Assembly (NCBI GenBank): GCA_001771065.1
Contig: MESQ01000005.1
Span: 62,001 to 126,000, forward strand
Reading direction: 5' to 3'
From: Burkholderiales bacterium RIFOXYD12_FULL_59_19
GTDB lineage: Bacteria; Pseudomonadota; Gammaproteobacteria; Burkholderiales; Burkholderiaceae_C
Length of the DNA stretch: 64,000 bases
Of this stretch, positions 17,847 to 26,567 are shown one piece after another. The notes under the pieces were generated by a model. The model worked only from the letters and a program-made list of their open reading frames with translations, was not told where the DNA came from and did not search any database. Each line of letters opens with the position of its first letter. Position 1 is the first letter of the stretch. The position numbers and the translations under genes are program-made.

Positions 17847-18881
17847 ATGCGAATCAGCAATCTTAAAAATGTGGCAATCGTTGCAGCCGTACTGGGCACT
17901 CTGGCCGCTGTCCCGGCCCACGCCGGCAAAACGCTGGACGGCATCAAAGCCCGCGGTCAAGTGGTATGCGGTGTGAACACCGGCCTGGCGGGTTTCGGTG
18001 CTGCCGACTCCAACGGCAAGTGGACGGGACTGGACGTTGATGTGTGCCGTGCCATCGCAGCCGCCACCTTGGGCGACCCCGAGAAAGTCAAATACGTGCC
18101 ACTGAATGCACAACAACGCTTTACCGCGCTGCAATCGGGCGAAGTGGACATTCTGTCGCGCAACACCACCTTCACCTTGACCCGTGATGCTTCTCTGGGC
18201 CTGCATTCCACGGTCACGACATATTACGACGGCCAAGGCTTCATGGTCCCGGTCAAGAGCAAGATCAAGAGCGCCAAGCAGCTTAAAGGTCAAACAGTAT
18301 GTGTGCAGTCTGGCACCACCACTGAGAAAAACATGACCGACTACTCCAAGGCCAACGGTCTAAACATCAAGCCAGTGGTGTTTGAAAAACTCGAAGCCGC
18401 AGAAAACGCCTACTTCACCGGCCGTTGTATTGCTTACACCACCGATGCCTCTGGCTTGGCCTCCACCCGCAACAAGGTGGCCAAGGTTCCGGCTGACCAC
18501 GTCATTCTGCCTGAGCTGATCTCCAAAGAGCCCCTGGGCCCGATGGTACGCCGCGGTGATGATGAGTGGTTTGCCATTGTCAAATGGACCATCTACGGCC
18601 TGATCGAAGCCGAAGAATACGGCATCACCCAGGCCAATGTGGACGACCTGAAAACCACCAGCAAAGACCCGGTGGTCACCCGCATCCTGGGAGTTTCGGA
18701 AGATACCGGCAAGCTGCTGGGTCTGAGCAAGGACTGGATGGGCAACGCCATCAAGGCCACCGGCAACTACGGTGAAATTTTTGAGCGCAATGTGGGCCCC
18801 AAATCAGCCCTGGGCCTGCCTCGTGGTGTGAACAACCAGTGGAACAAAGGCGGCCTGATGTACGCCTACCCGGTTCGTTAA
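17847..18881 (+). CDS. aapJ: General amino-acid ABC transporter, periplasmic binding protein
   Basis: A 344-aa solute-binding protein of the polar amino acid family (SBP_bac_3). The signal peptide spans about residues 1-26 (hydrophobic stretch, VPAHA cleavage region). The mature start GKTLDGIKARGQVVCGVNTG matches the AapJ/BztA subgroup that binds glutamate, aspartate and other L-amino acids. ATG follows CTGGAG. It heads the operon aapJ-Q-M-P and is followed by a strong hairpin that probably lets it be made in excess over the membrane parts. Confidence 0.92.
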   Translation: MRISNLKNVAIVAAVLGTLAAVPAHAGKTLDGIKARGQVVCGVNTGLAGFGAADSNGKWTGLDVDVCRAIAAATLGDPEKVKYVPLNAQQRFTALQSGEVDILSRNTTFTLTRDASLGLHSTVTTYYDGQGFMVPVKSKIKSAKQLKGQTVCVQSGTTTEKNMTDYSKANGLNIKPVVFEKLEAAENAYFTGRCIAYTTDASGLASTRNKVAKVPADHVILPELISKEPLGPMVRRGDDEWFAIVKWTIYGLIEAEEYGITQANVDDLKTTSKDPVVTRILGVSEDTGKLLGLSKDWMGNAIKATGNYGEIFERNVGPKSALGLPRGVNNQWNKGGLMYAYPVR

Positions 18882-18899
18882 TTCGCCCAAGCTGCCTGA

Positions 18900-18950
18900 C
18901 AAGCGCCGCCTGATGTCGCCACAAGCGATTCACGCGGCGCTTGATTTTTT
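18900..18950 (+). terminator. Strong hairpin with T-tract between aapJ and aapQ (partial terminator)
   Basis: A perfect ten-base-pair stem CAAGCGCCGC (18900-18909) / GCGGCGCTTG (18934-18943) encloses a 24-base loop with its own TCGC/GCGA mini-stem and is followed by ATTTTTT. Such elements after a binding-protein gene usually stabilise its message and cut expression of the permease genes. Confidence 0.8.
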
Positions 18951-19013
18951 AAACGCATCCCGACCGATGCCAGCGGTGTGTTTTATCCAGCTGCCACATG
19001 GCACCCAAGCACA

Positions 19014-20189
19014 ATGAACTCAAACACTCCTCCCAAAAAAAATAACTGGTCCTGGCGCAGCCAAGCCTTCAGGGGTCTGATTTACCAGTTGATCGCCATC
19101 ACCGCCATCTCTGGCGTGGTCTGGTTTTTAGCCCACAACACGCTAGAAAACATGCGGGTGCGCGGTATCCAGAGCGGTTTTGACTTTTTGAACCAGGCAG
19201 CGGGCTTTGACATTGGCGAAAGCCTGTACCCCTTTGACTCGGGCGAAGCCTACTGGCGCGCTTTTCTGGTCGGGGTTACCAACACGCTGCGCGTGGCCGT
19301 TCTCGGCATCATTCTGGCAACCGTCCTTGGCACCCTGCTGGGTGTTGGCCGCTTCTCACGCAACGCCCTGGTGCGCGGCCTGTGCCTGTCTTACGTTGAA
19401 TTTTTTCGCAACATCCCCGTCCTCTTGCAACTGCTGATGTGGTACGTGATCCTGACCGAGGTGCTGCCCACAGCAGCTGATGCCTGGACCGTGGGACCCC
19501 TCTTTTTGAGCAAGGGCGGCCTCAACTACCCCATTCCGGTGTGGAGCACCGGCCAGCTTTGGGCTGCCTATGGTCTGTTGCCTGGCTTGTTGCTGGGCTG
19601 GCTCTATCGGCGCTGGGCGGTCAGGCAGTTTGAAGCCACCGGCCAAGTCCGTAGCATGGTACTGCTGCCGCTGCTGATCGTCGTCCTGGCCAGCGTGGCA
19701 GGCTGGGCCCTGGGTGGTGCACCTACCGAATTCAACCGTCCTTTCAAGGGCGACTTCTCGATCGAAAACGGTGGCGCCCTGACACCCGAATTCCTGGCGG
19801 TATTGATGGGCCTGACGCTTTACACCGCGTCATTTATCGCCGAAGTGGTGCGCGGCGGCATTTCCTCTGTGGCGCGCGGCCAGGGCGAAGCCGCCTCGGC
19901 ATTGGGACTGAACCGCAAGCAGGAAATGCGGCTGGTGATGCTGCCGCAGGCCTTGCGCGTGATCATCCCGCCACTGACCAACCAGTATTTGAACCTGACC
20001 AAAAACTCGTCGCTGGCGGTGGCCATTGGCTACCCCGATGTGGTGTCCATTGCCAACACGGCGCTTAACCAGACCGGCCGTGCGGTGGAATGTATTTCGC
20101 TGGTGATGCTGGTCTACCTGATCACCTCGCTGGGCACCTCGCTGCTGATGAACTGGTACAACAGCCGTGCCGCCATCAAGGAACGTTGA
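19014..20189 (+). CDS. aapQ: General amino-acid ABC transporter permease (AapQ/BztB type)
   Basis: Inner-membrane permease (391 aa) of the polar amino acid transporter. Several hydrophobic segments are clear, and the permease loop EVVRGGISSVARGQGEAASA with the EAA consensus is near residues 280-300, the contact to the ATPase. The length exceeds that of simple His-type permeases, as expected for AapQ/BztB. ATG 19014 was chosen; a GTG at 18978 would extend it by 12 residues, and neither has a strong ribosome site. aapM follows 13 bases after the stop. Confidence 0.9.
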   Translation: MNSNTPPKKNNWSWRSQAFRGLIYQLIAITAISGVVWFLAHNTLENMRVRGIQSGFDFLNQAAGFDIGESLYPFDSGEAYWRAFLVGVTNTLRVAVLGIILATVLGTLLGVGRFSRNALVRGLCLSYVEFFRNIPVLLQLLMWYVILTEVLPTAADAWTVGPLFLSKGGLNYPIPVWSTGQLWAAYGLLPGLLLGWLYRRWAVRQFEATGQVRSMVLLPLLIVVLASVAGWALGGAPTEFNRPFKGDFSIENGGALTPEFLAVLMGLTLYTASFIAEVVRGGISSVARGQGEAASALGLNRKQEMRLVMLPQALRVIIPPLTNQYLNLTKNSSLAVAIGYPDVVSIANTALNQTGRAVECISLVMLVYLITSLGTSLLMNWYNSRAAIKER

Positions 20190-20202
20190 ACAGGACAACA
20201 CC

Positions 20203-21306
20203 ATGAACACCACAACTTTTCAACCCATCGCGCCGCGACCGGCCCCCGTCAACACCGAAGGTCCGGTGGCCTGGGTCAAGGCCAATTTGCTGGCCGACTG
20301 GAAAACCTCCCTGGCTACCCTTGTCATTGGCGGCGTGCTGCTGTGGCTGGTTCCCCAAATCCTGAACTGGGCCATCGTCAAGGCGGTTTGGGCGGCTAAC
20401 TATGACGCCTGCCGTGCCGACGGCGCTGGTGCCTGCTGGGGCGTGATCACCGAAAAATACCGCATCATCATTTTCGGCCGCTACCCGTTTGAAGAGCAAT
20501 GGCGCCCGCTGGTGGCCACCCTGTTGCTCACCGGCTTGCTGGTGGCGAGCTGCATGCGCATGTTCTGGCGTGCCTGGCTGCCGCTGTTGTGGTTGGTGGT
20601 GCTGGCGGTATTTTTTGCGCTCATGTATGGCAACACGCTGGGCTTGAGCAAGGTCGAAACGGACCGTTGGGGTGGCTTGCCACTGACCATTTTGCTGGCA
20701 TCGCTGTCCTTGGTGATGTCCTTTCCCTTGGCGCTGTTGATTGCGCTCGGGCGGCGCTCCAACTTGCCTGCCATTCGCAGTTTTTGCACCATTTATGTCG
20801 AGCTGATTCGCGGCGTGCCGCTGATCTCGGTGCTGTTCATGGCCTCGTTCATGTTCCCTCTGTTCATGCCACCGGGTGTCAATATCGACGTACTGGTACG
20901 GGTGCTGGTGGGCATCACGCTGTTTGCCGCCGCCTATTCGGCCGAGGTGATCCGCGGCGGTTTGCAGGCGGTCCCCAAGGGCCAGGTCGAAGCAGCTGCC
21001 ACGCTGGGACTGTCGTACTGGCAAACCCAGCGCAAGATCGTGCTGCCACAAGCCCTGGCCATGGTGGTTCCGGGCATCATGAACAACTTCATCTCAACCT
21101 TCAAGGACACCTCACTGGTGACCATCGTGAGTCTGTATGAATTGACCGGTGCCATGAGCCTGGCACTCAATTCGGACGCCAACTGGCGCCCCTTCACGAT
21201 CGAGGGCTACATCTTCATCGCCCTGATCTATTTTGTCTTTTGTTTCTCCATGTCGCGCTACAGCCACTGGGTTGAGACGCAGGTCAACAAGAGTAAATTA
21301 AGATAA
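20203..21306 (+). CDS. aapM: General amino-acid ABC transporter permease (AapM/BztC type)
   Basis: Second inner-membrane permease (367 aa). It has an N-terminal hydrophobic segment followed by a periplasmic stretch with two cysteines (residues ~72-83), then the conserved permease core with the EAA loop EVIRGGLQAVPKGQVEAAAT near 247-266. ATG 20203 is preceded by CAGGACAA; an in-frame upstream ATG lies inside aapQ. It pairs with AapQ to form the channel. The 138-base gap to aapP is filled by two family A repeats, the first touching its TAA stop. Confidence 0.9.
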   Translation: MNTTTFQPIAPRPAPVNTEGPVAWVKANLLADWKTSLATLVIGGVLLWLVPQILNWAIVKAVWAANYDACRADGAGACWGVITEKYRIIIFGRYPFEEQWRPLVATLLLTGLLVASCMRMFWRAWLPLLWLVVLAVFFALMYGNTLGLSKVETDRWGGLPLTILLASLSLVMSFPLALLIALGRRSNLPAIRSFCTIYVELIRGVPLISVLFMASFMFPLFMPPGVNIDVLVRVLVGITLFAAAYSAEVIRGGLQAVPKGQVEAAATLGLSYWQTQRKIVLPQALAMVVPGIMNNFISTFKDTSLVTIVSLYELTGAMSLALNSDANWRPFTIEGYIFIALIYFVFCFSMSRYSHWVETQVNKSKLR

Positions 21307-21365
21307 CTTTGCGGGGCAGACCGCAGCTGCACAAAGTGAGCAAGCTCTGTTCCCAACTGATTAAA
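21307..21365 (+). repeat. Family A palindromic repeat, copy A3 (aapM/aapP gap)
   Basis: CTTTGCGGGGCAGACC at the left end directly follows the aapM stop; GCTCTGTTCCCAACTGATTA closes it. The arms differ from other copies (GGGGCAGA against TCTGTTCCC) but still pair with one bulge. Orientation relative to transcription is opposite to the porB and hslO copies. Confidence 0.72.
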
Positions 21366-21368
21366 AAC

Positions 21369-21425
21369 TAGCGGGACAGACCAAGATTTGCAATGCAAAT
21401 TTGCCCTGTCTTCAATCGATTAAAC
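21369..21425 (+). repeat. Family A palindromic repeat, diverged copy A4 (aapM/aapP gap)
   Basis: Starts AGCGGGACAGACC and ends CCCTGTCTTCAATCGATTAAACC. The centre has been replaced by a different palindrome, ATTTGCA-ATGCAAAT. It is in tandem with A3 and the same orientation. Confidence 0.65.
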
Positions 21426-21444
21426 CTATTTTTCATTTAAAAAT

Positions 21445-22203
21445 ATGTCTCAAACCCAAACCCCCTCCCCTATCATCACTTTCGACAAAGTCAATAAGTG
21501 GTACGGCAACAACTTTCATGTGCTGCGCGACATTGATCTGACGGTCGCCAAGGGTGAGCGTATCGTCATTTGCGGGCCATCGGGTTCCGGCAAATCCACC
21601 TTGATCCGCTGCATCAACCGGCTTGAAGAGCACCAGCAAGGTCACTTGACGGTCGACGGCATCGAGCTCACCGACGATGTCAAGGCCATTGACGCCGTGC
21701 GCAAGGAAGTGGGCATGGTGTTCCAGCAGTTCAACCTGTTCCCGCACCTGACGGTGCTGGAAAACCTGACACTGTCACCGATGTGGGTGGGTAAGATGCC
21801 CAAAAAAGATGCCGAAGAAAAAGCCATGGTCCAGCTCAATCGGGTGCGTATTGCCGAACAGGCCAACAAGTACCCGCTGCAGCTCTCGGGTGGTCAGCAG
21901 CAGCGTGTGGCCATTGCCCGCGCCCTGTGCCTCAAGCCGAAGATCATGCTGTTTGACGAACCCACCAGCGCGCTTGATCCCGAGATGATCAAGGAGGTGC
22001 TCGACGTGATGATTGCCATGGCCGATGAAGGCATCACCATGCTCTGCGTGACCCACGAAATGGGCTTTGCCAAGGCCGTGGCCGACCGGGTGATCTTCAT
22101 GGACCAGGGCCAGATCGTCGAGCAGAACAACCCGCACGACTTCTTCAACAACCCACAAAGCGATCGTAGCAAAGACTTTTTGTCGAAGATATTAGGGCAC
22201 TGA
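21445..22203 (+). CDS. aapP: General amino-acid ABC transporter ATP-binding protein
   Basis: Cytoplasmic ATPase (252 aa) of the amino-acid transporter. Walker A is GPSGSGKST near residue 46, the Q-loop is VFQQFNLFP near 92, the signature is [15 protein letters not shown] near 151, Walker B is [13 protein letters not shown], and the switch His is in CVTHEMGF. All catalytic residues are present. No obvious ribosome site precedes ATG 21445 (AT-rich leader after the repeats), so its translation may be low or coupled differently. It ends the operon and a family B repeat follows its stop within eight bases. Confidence 0.93.
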   Translation: MSQTQTPSPIITFDKVNKWYGNNFHVLRDIDLTVAKGERIVICGPSGSGKSTLIRCINRLEEHQQGHLTVDGIELTDDVKAIDAVRKEVGMVFQQFNLFPHLTVLENLTLSPMWVGKMPKKDAEEKAMVQLNRVRIAEQANKYPLQLSGGQQQRVAIARALCLKPKIMLFDEPTSALDPEMIKEVLDVMIAMADEGITMLCVTHEMGFAKAVADRVIFMDQGQIVEQNNPHDFFNNPQSDRSKDFLSKILGH

Positions 22204-22210
22204 CCAAGAC

Positions 22211-22284
22211 CCCGTAGGGCGGACTTCAGTCCGCCATGCTCCCGGGGGACGGGTTTCAAACCGCCTGGTCGACTGAAGTCGACA
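22211..22284. repeat. Family B triple-hairpin repeat, copy B1 (between convergent aapP and pmbA)
   Basis: Three adjacent inverted repeats: GGCGGACTTCAGTCCGCC, a degenerate GACGGGTTTCAAACCGCC, and GTCGACTGAAGTCGAC. The same order and spacing recur at 32998-33075. The element lies between two converging genes and could end transcription from both sides, although no T-tract is present. Confidence 0.75.
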
Positions 22285-22336
22285 ACAAACCCGAACAATG
22301 GGTTTATGAAGAAGAACAAAGCAGTGCAATACCAGC

Positions 22337-23776
22337 CTAACTGCCAGCCACCTTCATCTTGTTGATGAGGATCGAACCCACGGTTTTGGCGCCGTAGTTG
22401 TACGCATCAGCACCCACCGCCACGATGCCCTTGAGCATGGCCTTCATGTTGCCGGCAATGGTGATCTCATGCACCGGATAGGCAATGCGGCCGTTCTCGA
22501 CCCAGAAGCCGCTGGCACCGCGCGAATAGTCGCCGGTCACGTAGTTGACGCCGCTGCCCATCAGTTCGGTCACAAACAGGCCGGTTCCCAGGCGGTGCAA
22601 CATGGCGTCAAGGTCGTCACCGGCACGGGTCAGGCGCGAGCTGAGCGTCAGGTTGTGGGAACCGCCGGCGTTACCGGTGGTTTTTAACCCCAACTTGCGC
22701 GCCGAGTAGCTGCCCAGAAAATAGCCCTGTACCCTGCCCGCTTCAACCACGCTACGGGCCTGCACGCGCACACCTTCGTCGTCAAACGGTGAACTGCCCT
22801 TGCCGCGCTTGATGAACGGGTCTTCCAGAATATCGATATGCTTGGGAAAAGCCGGTTTACCCAGGCTGTCAAGCAAAAAGCTGCTCTTACGGTACAAGGC
22901 GCCGCCGCTGATGGCCTGCACGAAGCTGCCCAACAGGCCAGCCGCCAACGGCGACTCAAACAGCACCGGGCATTCGGTGGTGGCAATCTTGCGGGCGTGC
23001 AGTCGGCTTAAAGCGCGCTCGGCGGCGTAACGCCCCACCGCTTGCGGGCTGGCCAGATCGGCCGCATTACGTTGCGAGCTGTACCAGGCATCGCGCTGCA
23101 TATCGTCGCCCTTACCGGCAATCGGCGACACCGACAAGGAATGGCGCGAACTGGCATACCCGCCGCGAAACCCGTGCGTATGGGCGCTGAAAAAATGCGA
23201 CTGCTGGGCCGACACGCCGGCCCCCTCGCTGTTGGTGATGCGCTTGTCCACAGCAAACGCAGCCGCTTCGGCTTGCAGCGCGATGTGCGCCGCATCTTCG
23301 CTGGTGATGGTCCAGGGGAAAAACAGCTCCAGGTCGGTGCGCTGTTCCTCAGGCCGAGCAATATCGACCTCATCAGGCAGGGCCGCAAACGGGTCTTCGG
23401 CGGTGAAACGGGCAATGTCAAAAGCGGCCTGTACTGTCTGCTCAATGGCCGCCTGAGAAAAATCGGACGTACTGGCGTTGCCACGGCGCTGACCCAGGTG
23501 CACGGTGATGCCAAGGGACTTGTCGCGGTTGCGTTCCACGTTTTCCAACTCGCTCAAGCGCGCCGACACACTCAGACCGCAGCCCTCCGAGGCGTGCGCC
23601 GCGGCATCGGTGGCACCGAGTTTTTTGGCATGGGCCAGCGCCGAATCGACCAGACCTTCAAAAAAAGTACGGCTGTAGCTGAAGCCGTTGGCTGGCACAT
23701 CTGCGCTTTTGGCAGGGGACAGAGAGGCGGTGCGGCTTGATTTGGAAGCGCGCTTGGGCGTGTTGGATTTGTTCAT
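22337..23776 (-). CDS. pmbA: Metalloprotease PmbA/TldE
   Basis: Subunit (479 aa) of the TldD/TldE metalloprotease, which in enterobacteria matures microcin B17 and degrades the CcdA antitoxin; TldE is the partner without a zinc site. The PmbA/TldA fold is recognised from ASEGCGLSVSAR near 65, the long central RNTDL-type segment and the C-terminal ANGRIAYPV-like region (ENGRIAYPVHEI). ATG 23776 is 22 bases from the divergent darP start; an alternative start 13 codons upstream would overlap darP. tldD is not in the window. PmbA is regularly next to darP (yjgA) in proteobacteria, which supports the call. Confidence 0.92.
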   Translation of the reverse strand: MNKSNTPKRASKSSRTASLSPAKSADVPANGFSYSRTFFEGLVDSALAHAKKLGATDAAAHASEGCGLSVSARLSELENVERNRDKSLGITVHLGQRRGNASTSDFSQAAIEQTVQAAFDIARFTAEDPFAALPDEVDIARPEEQRTDLELFFPWTITSEDAAHIALQAEAAAFAVDKRITNSEGAGVSAQQSHFFSAHTHGFRGGYASSRHSLSVSPIAGKGDDMQRDAWYSSQRNAADLASPQAVGRYAAERALSRLHARKIATTECPVLFESPLAAGLLGSFVQAISGGALYRKSSFLLDSLGKPAFPKHIDILEDPFIKRGKGSSPFDDEGVRVQARSVVEAGRVQGYFLGSYSARKLGLKTTGNAGGSHNLTLSSRLTRAGDDLDAMLHRLGTGLFVTELMGSGVNYVTGDYSRGASGFWVENGRIAYPVHEITIAGNMKAMLKGIVAVGADAYNYGAKTVGSILINKMKVAGS

Positions 23777-23798
23777 AGCGCGGCTATGATACTTGTCT

Positions 23799-24452
23799 AT
23801 GTCAAGAAAACTCAAAAAAGGCTATTTTGTACGTGGTGAGTTCGTCGCCGAAGGCAGCGAACGCGACCTGGAGCTCAAAGCCGAGCTCAAAGGCACCGAC
23901 GACCAAAGCCGCACCGACCTCAAACGCGAAAGCACCGAGCTGCAAAAGCTGGGCGCCGATCTGCTCGACCTTCGCGCCGATTTACTGGCGCGGCTGGACC
24001 TGTCCGACAAGTTCAAGGACGCCATTGCCGACGCCAAACGCATCACCAACTTCGAAGGCAAACGCCGCCAGATGCAGTTCATCGGCAAGCTCATGCGCAA
24101 GCTCGAGCCCGAGGTGCTCGAAGCGGTCAAAAAAACGCTCAGCGAAGAAGCCACAGGCTCGGCCGCCGACAACCTGGTGCTGCATCAGGCCGAAATCTGG
24201 CGTGATCGGCTGATTGCCGACGACGATGCCGCCGCCCAATGGATCACCCAGAACCCCAGCTGTGACAGCCAGGAACTGCGCGCACTGATTCGCCAGGCAC
24301 GCAAGGACGCCAAGCCGTCCAAACCCGGCGCACTGCCACGCCATGGCCGCGCCTACCGTGAAATATTCCAGATGGTGCGCGAGCAGCTCGGTGCCATCCC
24401 GCCGCACGACCATACTGACGTACCGTTCAGCCCCGCCAGAGAAGCCTCATGA
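23799..24452 (+). CDS. darP: Dual-action ribosomal maturation protein DarP (YjgA, DUF615)
   Basis: A 217-aa protein of the DUF615 family, which binds the late 50S precursor near the peptidyl transferase centre and helps mature helix regions. Recognisable segments are the charged N-terminus, KRITNFEGKRRQMQFIGKLMR near 80-100, and the C-terminal HGRAYREIFQMV. ATG 23799 is preferred over a TTG two codons upstream. It diverges from pmbA and overlaps mog by four bases (ATGA), giving a darP-mog transcript. Confidence 0.92.
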   Translation: MSRKLKKGYFVRGEFVAEGSERDLELKAELKGTDDQSRTDLKRESTELQKLGADLLDLRADLLARLDLSDKFKDAIADAKRITNFEGKRRQMQFIGKLMRKLEPEVLEAVKKTLSEEATGSAADNLVLHQAEIWRDRLIADDDAAAQWITQNPSCDSQELRALIRQARKDAKPSKPGALPRHGRAYREIFQMVREQLGAIPPHDHTDVPFSPAREAS

Positions 24453-25063
24453 ACACACCCGCTGCCAACCCCTACCCACCCGTCAAGATCGGTATTGTGT
24501 CGGTCAGCGACCGCGCGTCTGCGGGTGTTTATGTCGACAAGGGTCTGCCCGCGCTACAAGAGTGGTTGAGCCGCACCCTGAAGAACCCGTTGCAATTCGA
24601 GCCACGCCTGATCCCCGACGAGCAGGCCACCATCAGCGCCGCACTAATCGAGTTGGTAAATGCAGGCTGCGCCCTGGTGCTTACCACCGGCGGCACCGGC
24701 CCGGCCCTGCGGGACGTCACACCCGAAGCCACGCTAGCGGTAGCACACAAGGAAATGCCCGGCTTTGGCGAACAAATGCGCCAGATCAGCCTGAACTTTG
24801 TGCCCACGGCCATTCTGTCGCGCCAGGTGGCCGTGATCCGCAATCAGACCCTCATCATCAACCTGCCGGGTCAACCCAAGTCCATCGCCGAAACCCTGGA
24901 AGGCCTGCGCAACGCCGACGGCAAGTCAGTGGTGCCCGGCATCTTTGCTGCCGTGCCCTACTGCATCGACCTGATCGGCGGGCCGTACCTGGAAACCGAC
25001 GAAGCGGTGTGCAAGGCCTTTCGGCCCAAAACCGCGGTCCGGAGTTTTCCCGTTACACCGTAG
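24449..25063 (+). CDS. mog: Molybdopterin adenylyltransferase (MogA)
   Basis: Adenylates molybdopterin before molybdate insertion (204 aa, cytoplasmic). The MoaB/Mog fold shows IGIVSVSDRASAG near 15-27, the TTGGTGPALRDVTPEAT substrate motif near 77-93, and NLPGQPKSIAETL near 141. Length and insertions match Mog rather than the shorter MoaB. It starts inside the darP stop region (ATGA). It provides a step required for the molybdenum enzyme NasA at the left end of the window, though the two are unlinked transcriptionally. Confidence 0.93.
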   Translation: MNTPAANPYPPVKIGIVSVSDRASAGVYVDKGLPALQEWLSRTLKNPLQFEPRLIPDEQATISAALIELVNAGCALVLTTGGTGPALRDVTPEATLAVAHKEMPGFGEQMRQISLNFVPTAILSRQVAVIRNQTLIINLPGQPKSIAETLEGLRNADGKSVVPGIFAAVPYCIDLIGGPYLETDEAVCKAFRPKTAVRSFPVTP

Positions 25064-25111
25064 CGCCCGAGCGCAGCTCATGAGCACTTTCTGGTTGATA
25101 CCGGAATCGAT

Positions 25112-26551
25112 TCAAGATCGCTGCGGTGCGATCTCACTGGCGTAGTCGTAAAGCGCGCCCAGAATGGCTTCGTCGCGCTCACTGGCATTTTCGGCCAGTT
25201 TGTCGAGTGCTTCAAACAAGGCGTCCAGCGTTAGCGCCCCGCCCTCACCGTCAAACAGGCGGGCCGCGCGATGGGTTTCCCAGGCTTGTGCTTCTTCCGC
25301 GCTGAGGCTTTGCGGGAAATTGCGCGCGCGGTAGCGCAACAGCAACTCTGACAAACGCGCGTCTTCAAACGCGGGCCGGGCCGTGGCCAGCTCGGCCAGG
25401 CTGCAGCGGCGCAAATCGTTGAGGCGGCGGCGATCCGCATTGCCGACAAAACCACCATACAGGTCTTCATCCACATCCACCACGACTGCCGCCGGCCGGG
25501 CAAACACCTGGGCCCAGATGGCACTCATGTCGGGCAAATCACGGGCGGCTGCAGCATGCTGCAGCTGGGCCACCACGTCGACGCCCCAACGCTCGGCCAT
25601 GGCCGGGCTCAGCACCTTGAGCTTGCTCATGACCATGGGCGACTTGTTGAGGTGCACCGACTTGACCGGCAGGCGACGCATGCCTTCGGGCAAATCGGCA
25701 GATTTGCTGAACAAGCGCAAACGGATCTGCTCGGCGTTCAAGCTGGCCAGCTCACTTGGGTCAAAAGCCAGGTCCCAGGCCAGCAACTCGTTTTTGTTGG
25801 CCGGATGCATGGTCAGCGGCCACATCAGGGCGACACAGCCGCGTTCGGGCGCAAACATGCCAGAAATATGCACAAAGGGCTTGGCGTGGGCCAAGCTGGT
25901 GGGTAAGCCCAGCTCAGCCATGACACCGTCCTTTTTGTGCAAACCAAAACAGAAATCAAACAGCTTGGGCTGCGCGGTCTTGATGAGCCGCGCCAGGCCG
26001 ATGGTGGCCTGCACGTCGCTCAGGGCATCATGCGCTGCCGTGTGCAGCAGGCCGTTGGCCGCGCTCAGGTCGGTTAATTTGAAGCTGGGCTTGCCATCGG
26101 GCTTGCTGGGCCACTGGATGCCATCAGGGCGCAAGGCATAGGCGGTACGCACCACATCCAGCACATCCCAGCGGCCGCAGCCGTTCTGCCATTCGCGCGC
26201 ATAGGGGTCGATCAAATTGCGCCAGAACATGAAGCGCGTGATCTCGTCGTCAAAGCGAATGGTGTTGTAACCCACGCCCACGGTGCCGGGCTCGCTGAAA
26301 AGCCGCTCAATCTGCGCAGCGAACTGGTGTTCAGGCAGGCCTTTTACCAGACATTCCTGGGGTGTGATACCGGTGATCAAGCAGGCCTGCGGTTCAGGCA
26401 AAAAATCGTTGGCGGGCTGGCAATACAGCATGACCGGTGCGCCGATCGGGTTGAGGTCAGCGTCGGTGCGAATGGCGGCAAACTGCGCCGGTCGGGTTTG
26501 CCGAGTATTGGCACCAAAGGTTTCGTAGTCGTGCCAGAGAAAAGTGTGCAT
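25112..26551 (-). CDS. sbcB: Exodeoxyribonuclease I
   Basis: Single-strand 3'-5' DNA exonuclease (479 aa) used in recombination and mismatch repair. The DEDDh exonuclease motif I is FLWHDYETFG at residues 4-13; motif II is in VGYNTIRFDDEITRFMF near 95-110; motif III is HDALSDVQATIGLA near 175. The SH3-like and C-terminal ExoI domains follow, and the total matches E. coli ExoI (475 aa). I selected ATG 26551 because it places motif I as in homologues and avoids overlap with the upstream gene; in-frame ATGs at 26605 and 26611 would add 18-20 residues. Confidence 0.93.
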   Translation of the reverse strand: MHTFLWHDYETFGANTRQTRPAQFAAIRTDADLNPIGAPVMLYCQPANDFLPEPQACLITGITPQECLVKGLPEHQFAAQIERLFSEPGTVGVGYNTIRFDDEITRFMFWRNLIDPYAREWQNGCGRWDVLDVVRTAYALRPDGIQWPSKPDGKPSFKLTDLSAANGLLHTAAHDALSDVQATIGLARLIKTAQPKLFDFCFGLHKKDGVMAELGLPTSLAHAKPFVHISGMFAPERGCVALMWPLTMHPANKNELLAWDLAFDPSELASLNAEQIRLRLFSKSADLPEGMRRLPVKSVHLNKSPMVMSKLKVLSPAMAERWGVDVVAQLQHAAAARDLPDMSAIWAQVFARPAAVVVDVDEDLYGGFVGNADRRRLNDLRRCSLAELATARPAFEDARLSELLLRYRARNFPQSLSAEEAQAWETHRAARLFDGEGGALTLDALFEALDKLAENASERDEAILGALYDYASEIAPQRS

Positions 26552-26567
26552 CAGGGTGGGGTCCGGG

